Source: SIG440 sp045645905 (GTDB taxonomy: Bacteria; Bacillota; Clostridia; Monoglobales; Monoglobaceae). From it: a DNA stretch of 35,822 bases. A program made the position numbers and the translations under genes. The stretch is taken from positions 1 through 35,822 of the forward strand of contig JAZRJT010000069.1 in assembly GCA_045645905.1 (NCBI GenBank). The letters run 5' to 3'. Positions 1 through 5,001 of the stretch are shown here, piece by piece; position 1 is the stretch's first letter; the number at the start of each line of letters is the position of its first letter. The notes under the pieces were generated by a model. It saw nothing but the letters and a program-made list of their open reading frames with translations. It was not told where the DNA came from and did not search any database.

Positions 1-657
1 CTGGGGGATTCCATTACTCATGGACATAGCGGAACCGGTTATGCACAAAACGGTGAGCCTATTGTGGAAGGTTTTTTTCGTAATAAAGATGGTTATTGCT
101 GGGCAAAGCTGTTTAAAGAATATATGGAGGAGCAATTTGACTGCATAGTAACCAACAACGGATGCTCGGGCACACTTATAGAGTTTGTTATTAAAAATTT
201 TGAGCAGCTTGTAGACATTGATGATGATATTGTTATATGTACTATCGGAACAAACAACCGTCATCAGCCCACAGATAATGGTCCAAAGCGAACAAAACGT
301 GAGCATATGGAAATTTTTTATAATAATATTCTTAAACTATACAATATGTTTAAGGAAGCCGGAAAGGATGTAATTTTTGTTGCCAATATACCTGCGTCAG
401 CAGAAAATGAAAAAGACGGAGCGGATTTTTGGAGAATAATTCATATGAATGACATAAACGACCTCTATATGAAGGCATCAATTGAGTGCGGATTTCCGTT
501 TATCAGTATGTATCAGCGATTTTTAGAATACTGTGATTTGAAGGATATTTCAGTTGATTCTCTTCTTGCCGACGGGCTGCATCCAAATGACAAGGGTTAT
601 GAGGTTATGTTCAAACTGTTGCTGAAAGAGCTTGGCATCGGAAGAAAAGTTATTTAA
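1..657 (+). CDS. SGNH/GDSL-type hydrolase, 5' end cut by the window
   Basis: The reading frame is open from base 1, so the start codon lies upstream of the window. The first residues are LGDSITHG, the block I motif carrying the nucleophilic Ser of SGNH hydrolases. TIGTNN around 240-257 matches block III (G-x-N), and DGLHPNDKGY near 571-600 is block V with the catalytic Asp and His. The family contains esterases, lipases and carbohydrate deacetylases, and the substrate here cannot be told. The visible part is 218 residues, close to a full single-domain SGNH protein, so only a short N-terminus should be missing. It ends in tandem TAA codons, 21 bases before the sulfatase gene, in what looks like one operon. 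The adjoining LtaS-like protein makes a cell-envelope polymer substrate possible, but that is inference. Confidence 0.85.
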   Translation: MGDSITHGHSGTGYAQNGEPIVEGFFRNKDGYCWAKLFKEYMEEQFDCIVTNNGCSGTLIEFVIKNFEQLVDIDDDIVICTIGTNNRHQPTDNGPKRTKREHMEIFYNNILKLYNMFKEAGKDVIFVANIPASAENEKDGADFWRIIHMNDINDLYMKASIECGFPFISMYQRFLEYCDLKDISVDSLLADGLHPNDKGYEVMFKLLLKELGIGRKVI

Positions 658-678
658 TAAAGAACGGAGCGGAAATAG

Positions 679-2481
679 GTGAAAAAAACTATTTTTAAGA
701 TAAAAACATTTTATGTGAATCACAAGGGAACAAAAGTATGGTTACTTGCTTTGCTTAATGCATTTTTGATATATTACTGTCTGGAGCTTGGCAACAAAAA
801 TCCATTGTTTAACGGATTTTTGTATACGGGCATAAATACTCTGACAGTATTTACTGTTATGGCGGCGGTGTTTATTTTTGTTCAGCGTTGGTGGATTTCA
901 TCCGTTGTGGTGGGAGTTCCGGCTCTTGTGCTGGCAGTTGCAAACTACTATACCATACTTTACCGCAATTCGCCCATATCCACTCAGGATATACACAACG
1001 CAGGCACGGCTTTAGATGTTGTGGGGAATTATTCATTCCCGCTTAGTGCTTATGTAATAGGAGCACTTGCTGTTTTTGCGGTTTTAGTTTTTGTGACAAT
1101 CAGACTTCGCCGTATTGAACGGAGTATAAAACTGTCATTTAAAATTGCAACGGCAAGGATTATTTGTCTTGCTCTTTTAGGAACGGCTTTTATGTACGGC
1201 GTATATTTTGCCCCAAAGCCTTTGAAACCCCGTACAACATTTGTATGGTCATGGGAGGATTCATATTATAAATACGGCTATATCGCAAGCTCAATTGAGG
1301 TTTTGCAGAATTCACTTAATATGGTTAATATGCCCGAGGGCTACAATGAAGAAACTCTTGAAGAGCGTGTAATGACTAAAATTACTGAAGATTCGGTGCA
1401 CAACAAACCTGATGTGATTTTTATTCTTAACGAAACCTTTTATGACCTTCGTGACTTAATTGACTTATCGGGCGAGGAGTCACCAATGCCATTTATTGAT
1501 AGTCTTCCGGATGGACAGACGGGAAGAACGATTGTGGCAGGCACAGGCGGCGGCACAAATAAAAGCGAATACGAATTTTTGACAAGCAACACCATTCAGC
1601 TTATGCCGGGTATCACTCCGTTTAACTATCTTGATTTTGAAAATGCAAACAGCATAGTAAGTTATCTTGAAACACAGGGCTACACAACCTGGGGGGCACA
1701 TCCTGCCGAGGCGCTTAATTATTCACGTGGAATTGTCTATCCAAAGCTTGGTTTTGATAGTGTTTTGTTCAGAGACGATTTTGGTGAGATTGAAAAATAC
1801 GGCGAACGTAGCTATGCAACAGATGCATTTTGTTATGAAAAGCTGCTTGCTGACTATGAAAGTATGGGAGATGCCCCAAGATTTATGTATCTTTTAAGCA
1901 TACAAAATCACGGTAACTGGGATTTAAACCCGGATAGCGAGGACATAATAAAGATATCAAAGGATTTTGGCGATTATACGGATGATATTTCGGAATTTCA
2001 GTCCTGCATAAGCCTTTCGGACAAGGCGTTTAAGGAATTAACAGAATATTTTGAAAAGTCTGACCGCGATGTCGTAATATGTATGGTGGGTGACCACGCA
2101 CCTTCATTTGCCACGGGACTTCTGGATGAAATTGATATGGAAAAAACCTTTGCACTACGGTCTACGCCGTATGTAATATGGTCAAATTTTGATATGCAGA
2201 CCGAATTTCCGCAAACTGTTTCAATGCCATTTATGGCGCCGATGACCATCAAAGCGGCAGGAATTTTACAATCACCGTTTTATAAGTATATGAATGTGAT
2301 GAAGGAGCGAACACCTGTTATTACGGCATTTAACTTATACAAGAACTCTAAGGGCGAAACCTTTAATTATACCGACCAAACCGAGTATAAGGAAACCATA
2401 GACGCATATTTTGATATGGTTTATAATAATGCAAGCCCCAAGGCAGATAGAATACAAAAACTTTTCGAGGTGGAAGAATGA
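679..2481 (+). CDS. LtaS-like membrane sulfatase-family phosphotransferase/phosphoesterase
   Basis: A 600-residue protein with about five N-terminal membrane segments (roughly 19-37, 48-68, 72-93, 121-140, 155-175) and an extracellular sulfatase-fold domain from about 240. Family landmarks visible are a metal-binding Glu in ILNETF (E252), the nucleophile Thr in GGGTNKSEYEFLT (T293) and the metal-binding DHAPSF (D472, H473). This topology is that of lipoteichoic acid synthase and related glycerol-phosphate or phosphoglycerol transferases acting outside the membrane. Several family members have other substrates, so polyglycerolphosphate synthesis is likely but not proven. The start is GTG at 679, with a purine-rich GGAGCGG upstream. 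The stop overlaps the next start by 4 bases (ATGA), implying translational coupling. Confidence 0.85.
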   Translation: MKKTIFKIKTFYVNHKGTKVWLLALLNAFLIYYCLELGNKNPLFNGFLYTGINTLTVFTVMAAVFIFVQRWWISSVVVGVPALVLAVANYYTILYRNSPISTQDIHNAGTALDVVGNYSFPLSAYVIGALAVFAVLVFVTIRLRRIERSIKLSFKIATARIICLALLGTAFMYGVYFAPKPLKPRTTFVWSWEDSYYKYGYIASSIEVLQNSLNMVNMPEGYNEETLEERVMTKITEDSVHNKPDVIFILNETFYDLRDLIDLSGEESPMPFIDSLPDGQTGRTIVAGTGGGTNKSEYEFLTSNTIQLMPGITPFNYLDFENANSIVSYLETQGYTTWGAHPAEALNYSRGIVYPKLGFDSVLFRDDFGEIEKYGERSYATDAFCYEKLLADYESMGDAPRFMYLLSIQNHGNWDLNPDSEDIIKISKDFGDYTDDISEFQSCISLSDKAFKELTEYFEKSDRDVVICMVGDHAPSFATGLLDEIDMEKTFALRSTPYVIWSNFDMQTEFPQTVSMPFMAPMTIKAAGILQSPFYKYMNVMKERTPVITAFNLYKNSKGETFNYTDQTEYKETIDAYFDMVYNNASPKADRIQKLFEVEE

Positions 2482-3911
2482 TAAATTTAAGCTATGACAA
2501 ACAGATAAAAGAATGGATTGAAAAAAACCGTGACGGGATAATACGTGAGTGGATTGAAATATCAAAAATCCCTGCAATTAAGGGCAAGGCGGAGGAGGGT
2601 GCTCCCTTTGGCAAGGCATGTGCAGATGCTCTTAATGCCTGTGCAGAGCTTTTTGCAGACCACGGCTTTGATGCCGAGGTTTATGTGAATTCAGGCTATG
2701 CTCTGGCGAATTACGGCGAGGGCGAAAAAACTATAGGCCTTTTCGGGCACAGCGATGTTGTTCCTGTTGGGGATGACTGGATTTATACCAAACCCTTTGA
2801 GCCTGTTGTGATTGACGGAACTCTCATCGGCAGAGGGGTGGAAGACAATAAATCGGGAATTATGGCGGCACTTTGTGCAATGGAGATTATAAGGGAGTAT
2901 AATATTCCAATCAAAAGCCGTATTCAGGCATTTATAGGGTCAGAAGAGGAAACAGGAATGACGGACATCGAAAGCTTTGCCGCCGAACAGCCTATGCCTT
3001 CGGTATCTTTGGTGCTTGATGCTGATTTTCCTTGCAGCATAGGTGAAAAAAGCATCTGTCATTTTTGGGTAAAAAGCAAAAAGGATGCAGTGGATATAAT
3101 TGATTTTAACGGCGGTGCAGCATTTAATGTTGTGCTTGATAAGGCAACGGCAACCATCAAGGCATCCGCTGAATTAAAGGCAGAGCTTGCACAAAAAATT
3201 GAAGGAAAAGAAGCATTTACACTTGCAGAAGAAAGCGGTGCATTAATACTTACTGCCAAGGGCCTTGCAAAACACGCCTGCGAGCCTGACGGCTCGGTAA
3301 ATGCGGCAAAGCTGATTGTAGAATTGCTTAGCGGTGCAGAATGTCTTAATGCTACAGACCGACAGATTATGACGCAGATAAATCATATTCTTGGCTGTCA
3401 TTACGGCACAACAATGGGTCTTGAACACGATGATATACGGTTTGGCAAGTTGACCATGGTATGCGGAATGGTGAAAATGAGTCAAGGTAAAATTTGCCTC
3501 AGTTTTGATACACGCTATGGCTCAATGCTTGACCCCGAAGAATTTGAGAAAAAGGCTGAAAAAGCCTTTGCAGATATGGGTTGGGAAATTTCGGTGAATA
3601 GCAATATGAAGGGATTTTCGATTGCCGATGACAGCCCCGTGCCTGATAAACTTGTAGAGATTTATAACACAGTTACAGGGTATGAATCATCGGCTATCCG
3701 TCTTGGCGGCGGCACATACGCACGTAAGATTGAAAATGCCTTTTCGGTGGGAACAAAAACCTCACGCAAAGACCGCAAAACACCATTTATGGAAATGCCT
3801 GCAGGTCACGGCGGCGCACACCAGAGCGATGAAATGATTGATTTGGAAGCATTCTTTGATGCAGTAAGAATTATCACCCACTATATAATAAATATTGATG
3901 AATGTCTGTGA
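2478..3911 (+). CDS. M20 family metallopeptidase (PepV/Sapep-like dipeptidase)
   Basis: A 477-residue cytoplasmic protein with the complete M20 di-zinc site: GHSDVV (H91, D93), GRGVEDNKSG (bridging D123), SEEETG (E156 catalytic base, E157 ligand) and the C-terminal GHGGAHQ (H448). The length and the inserted lid domain (about 190-370) fit the PepV/Sapep dipeptidase branch, which trims Xaa-dipeptides, rather than short M20 amidohydrolases. The start ATG at 2478 overlaps the sulfatase stop and is preceded by GAGGTGGAAG, so the two are coupled. The last metal ligand lies in an unusually Gly- and Ala-rich context, but nothing is missing. The exact substrate is unknown. Confidence 0.88.
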   Translation: MINLSYDKQIKEWIEKNRDGIIREWIEISKIPAIKGKAEEGAPFGKACADALNACAELFADHGFDAEVYVNSGYALANYGEGEKTIGLFGHSDVVPVGDDWIYTKPFEPVVIDGTLIGRGVEDNKSGIMAALCAMEIIREYNIPIKSRIQAFIGSEEETGMTDIESFAAEQPMPSVSLVLDADFPCSIGEKSICHFWVKSKKDAVDIIDFNGGAAFNVVLDKATATIKASAELKAELAQKIEGKEAFTLAEESGALILTAKGLAKHACEPDGSVNAAKLIVELLSGAECLNATDRQIMTQINHILGCHYGTTMGLEHDDIRFGKLTMVCGMVKMSQGKICLSFDTRYGSMLDPEEFEKKAEKAFADMGWEISVNSNMKGFSIADDSPVPDKLVEIYNTVTGYESSAIRLGGGTYARKIENAFSVGTKTSRKDRKTPFMEMPAGHGGAHQSDEMIDLEAFFDAVRIITHYIINIDECL

Positions 3912-4005
3912 GGGGCTGCTAAAATTGTCCGGACCGCAAAAAGACGGGATAATTTTTAAAAAGTACACACTGTAAATCAATATAAAAATATGCTTATAAT
4001 GAAGA

Positions 4006-4033
4006 AAAAATCGCATTTTGTAATGTGATTTTT
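4006..4033. terminator. Bidirectional rho-independent terminator between convergent genes
   Basis: AAAAATCGCAT (4006-4016) pairs with ATGTGATTTTT (4023-4033), with one G-U pair and a 6-base loop. A T-rich run follows on both strands. It closes the M20 operon on + and can also end transcription of the 61-aa gene coming from the right on -. Confidence 0.7.
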
Positions 4034-4054
4034 CTGTTTGTATGCCTTTTTGCT

Positions 4055-4134
4055 ACACACAAACCTCGCCGCTCGGTGTACACAAGTACACCTTCGGGCA
4101 ACCCAAAGCCATAGCTTTGGCTCGGTTTGTGTGT
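4055..4134. repeat. Three-stem (Y-shaped) palindromic intergenic element
   Basis: An outer perfect 11-bp inverted repeat, ACACACAAACC (4055-4065) and GGTTTGTGTGT (4124-4134), encloses two perfect 7-bp hairpins: GGTGTAC-ACAA-GTACACC (4075-4092) and CCAAAGC-CATA-GCTTTGG (4103-4120). No T-run follows on either strand, so it is not a simple terminator. A 63-aa frame crosses it, but this has no credible RBS and I take it as an artefact. The layout resembles dispersed palindromic repeats of Firmicutes intergenic regions. The first inner hairpin resembles the one at 16175-16188. Confidence 0.7.
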
Positions 4135-4175
4135 TCCAAATCAATTTTAGCTATCCCCTAATGGCGGAGCAATTC

Positions 4176-4361
4176 TTATTTTTCCTCTTCTTTATCGGTA
4201 GAGTAAACTTTAAATTTTTTTATCTTTGAAGTATCAATTTCATCCTTGTCATCATCTTCTATGTAGGCATCTTCTGCGTCGATTTGTGCCTGCTTTAGCC
4301 CTTCAATTGCATCTGTAACATCGTTAAAAAGTTGGAAATAGAGTTTTTTGTAGTTTGGCAT
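4176..4361 (-). CDS. Small acidic protein of unknown function (61 aa)
   Basis: A 61-residue protein starting MPNYKKLYFQLFNDVTDAIE and ending in a highly charged, Glu/Asp/Lys-rich tail (EDAYIEDDDKDE and later KEEEK). A good Shine-Dalgarno, AGAAAGGA, precedes the ATG by about 10 bases. I recall short clostridial proteins beginning MPNY(K/Q)K-Y--LFN--TDAIE that carry no functional annotation, so I consider it a real gene, without a function. It lies directly behind a terminator hairpin (4391-4410) and the structured RNA upstream. Its expression may therefore depend on read-through of that terminator. Confidence 0.72.
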   Translation of the reverse strand: MPNYKKLYFQLFNDVTDAIEGLKQAQIDAEDAYIEDDDKDEIDTSKIKKFKVYSTDKEEEK

Positions 4362-4382
4362 TGTAAAAATTCCTTTCTAAAT

Positions 4383-4410
4383 TAAAAAATGCGACAACCG
4401 AAGTTGCCGC
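4383..4410 (-). terminator. Terminator/attenuator hairpin between structured RNA and 61-aa gene
   Basis: On the minus strand GCGGCAAC-TTCG-GTTGTCGC forms an 8-bp stem with a UUCG tetraloop, followed by ATTTTTTAAT. It sits only a few bases before the RBS of the 61-aa gene. An upstream segment, GCGACAAT (minus, 4437-4430), can pair with the same 3' arm (TTGTCGC), giving an alternative antiterminator pairing. Confidence 0.75.
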
Positions 4411-4435
4411 ATGAAAAACGCAAACTCCGATTGTC

Positions 4436-4583
4436 GCGAAACAAACGGAATAAACATACTTTTTGAGTAGCCCATAGCCTTGGAGTTTGCATTTTTGCCA
4501 AAACTCTTTAACTATGGACTACCACAAAAAAAGGATATATTAATCCTACAAAAAGCAATTCTTTTTTATTCAGTTTGTTTCGC
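4436..4583 (-). ncRNA. Structured non-coding RNA of 6S-like rod shape
   Basis: The minus-strand transcript predicted from the promoter at 4591-4619 would begin at about 4583, exactly at the first base of a long closing stem. GCGAAACAAAC (4583-4573) pairs with 4446-4436 and, after one mismatch, GAATAAA pairs for 7 more. Inside are a small hairpin AGGAT/ATCCT (4547-4532), an 11-bp stem GTAGTCCATAG with CTATGGGCTAC (4522-4512 with 4477-4467), and an apical hairpin GAGTTT/AAACTC. The total is 148 nt, or about 200 nt with the 3' terminator. A promoter-adjacent rod with closing stem, open middle and apical stem is how 6S RNA looks. However, the bubble is asymmetric and carries its hairpin on the 5' side, so 6S identity is only a suggestion. 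A leader controlling the 61-aa gene is the alternative. Confidence 0.55.
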
Positions 4584-4590
4584 AAAAATT

Positions 4591-4619
4591 ATTATATCAC
4601 AAAACTACAAAAAATACAA
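4591..4619 (-). promoter_or_regulatory. Extended -10 sigma-A promoter for the structured RNA
   Basis: On the minus strand TTGTAT (4619-4614), a 17-base spacer and TATAAT (4596-4591), with an extended TGA-TATAAT. The expected start is 7-8 bases downstream, at 4583-4584, which coincides with the start of the closing stem of the structured RNA. Confidence 0.7.
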
Positions 4620-4628
4620 TAGAATAAA

Positions 4629-4658
4629 ATAAAAAAAGTGCGACAAAAAATGTCGCAC
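4629..4658 (-). terminator. Terminator downstream of the pheST operon
   Basis: A perfect 8-bp stem GTGCGACA/TGTCGCAC (4638-4645 with 4651-4658) is followed on the minus strand by a run of seven T. It is the first strong minus-strand terminator past pheT, apart from the weaker hairpin at 4867-4905. The pheST mRNA could therefore run about 350 bases past its stop codon, antisense to the small ORF at 4799-4873. Confidence 0.75.
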
Positions 4659-4672
4659 ACTATGAAAATATC

Positions 4673-4701
4673 TTGAAAGATGTATGATTTTGGTGTATAA
4701 T
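4673..4701 (+). promoter_or_regulatory. Sigma-A promoter of the 24-aa peptide gene
   Basis: TTGAAA (4673-4678), a 17-base spacer and TATAAT (4696-4701) lie just ahead of the folded leader and small ORF. Transcription should begin near 4708, where the leader hairpin TCGGA-GCAA-TCCGA starts. Confidence 0.75.
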
Positions 4702-4709
4702 ATTATTTG

Positions 4710-4787
4710 TCGGAGCAATCCGATGGCAGTTCGGGAATGAACATTCCGTGGACGGCTCGCCCCTAACCCATTACATAATGGAAGGGG
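4710..4787 (+). promoter_or_regulatory. Folded 5' leader that sequesters the small ORF's RBS
   Basis: Four local structures are visible. TCGGA/TCCGA makes the 5' hairpin (4710-4723). GGAAT/ATTCC forms a second (4734-4747). CCATT (4768-4772) pairs with AATGG (4777-4781), and CCCCT (4760-4764) pairs with AGGGG (4783-4787), which buries the AGGGGG Shine-Dalgarno of the ORF starting at 4799. In addition, 4725-4733 and 4750-4761 are complementary to the 3' end of the transcript (4920-4931 and 4934-4942, each with one G-U pair). The 5' and 3' ends could therefore lock together. Confidence 0.7.
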
Positions 4788-4798
4788 GTGGTTGCTTT

Positions 4799-4873
4799 AT
4801 GGTGAAAATGTTGTTAAGGATGTTGATTTTTACAATTATCTTTTTGATAATTTTCGATATAAAAGCAAATTAG
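4799..4873 (+). CDS. 24-aa hydrophobic peptide, candidate type I toxin
   Basis: ATG at 4799 follows GGAAGGGGGTGG by about 7 bases and encodes 24 residues, starting MVKMLLRML, running through a Leu/Ile/Phe-rich membrane-length core, and ending in a short polar tail DIKAN. Size and composition resemble toxic membrane peptides of type I toxin-antitoxin systems (Ibs, Fst, TxpA class), without a family match I can name. An in-frame ATG at 4778 would add seven residues, but it lies inside the RBS hairpin. The gene has its own promoter, an occluded RBS, pairing mRNA ends and a consensus antisense promoter overlapping its 3' side. That whole arrangement, more than the peptide itself, supports the call. 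Confidence 0.65.
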   Translation: MVKMLLRMLIFTIIFLIIFDIKAN

Positions 4874-4905
4874 TCGCCCACACCGTCAAATGTAGCGACT
4901 AATTT
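4867..4905. terminator. Hairpin at the 3' end of the toxin ORF, possibly bidirectional
   Basis: AAATTAGTCGC (4867-4877) pairs perfectly with GCGACTAATTT (4895-4905) around a 17-base loop, and the 5' arm contains the ORF's TAG stop. On + it runs into TTTTTA. On - the stem is followed by a weaker TTTGCTTTTATAT. It may end the toxin mRNA, the antisense RNA, or both. If the toxin mRNA reads through, the next T-run is at 4943-4947, after the 5'-pairing segment. Confidence 0.65.
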
Positions 4906-4949
4906 TTAATCGTAATTTTGGCGAGCCGTTCAACGGACTGCCTTTTTCT
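4867..4949 (-). ncRNA. Predicted antisense RNA (antitoxin) to the 24-aa peptide mRNA
   Basis: The consensus minus-strand promoter at 4956-4984 should start an RNA near 4949 that runs leftward over the 3' end of the peptide mRNA. The hairpin at 4867-4905 is a plausible stop, giving about 80 nt. No ORF is visible in it. The RNA contains a copy-like version of the toxin leader's end-pairing segment (GGCAGT at 4942-4937 and ACGGCTCGCC at 4929-4920 on the minus strand). It could therefore compete for 5'-3' pairing as well as base-pair with the mRNA 3' end. This is predicted from sequence layout only. Confidence 0.55.
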
Positions 4950-4955
4950 ATTGTT

Positions 4956-4984
4956 ATTATATCTCTAAAACTAGTTTTTGTCAA
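4956..4984 (-). promoter_or_regulatory. Perfect-consensus sigma-A promoter antisense to the peptide gene
   Basis: On the minus strand TTGACA (4984-4979), a 17-base spacer and TATAAT (4961-4956), an exact match to both consensus boxes. It lies within 18 bases of the pheT stop codon and reads away from pheT, where there is no protein gene to drive for about 600 bases. Its only evident product is an RNA antisense to the small hydrophobic ORF. Confidence 0.85.
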
Positions 4985-5001
4985 CCAATTTTATAAAAAT
5001 A

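Noticed and set aside
3992..4000. TTATAAT near 3994 as a promoter
   Set aside because: No acceptable -35, and it would fire directly into the terminator at 4006-4033.
4038..4229. 63-aa + strand frame across the three-stem element
   Set aside because: It runs through perfect palindromes, has no RBS, and its second half is antisense to the 61-aa gene, which has a good RBS and plausible protein sequence.
4391..4658. Repeated GCGACAA/TTGTCGC segments as a CRISPR or tandem repeat
   Set aside because: Spacing is irregular and each copy is explained as an arm of a separate hairpin. No repeat-spacer pattern exists here or elsewhere in the window.
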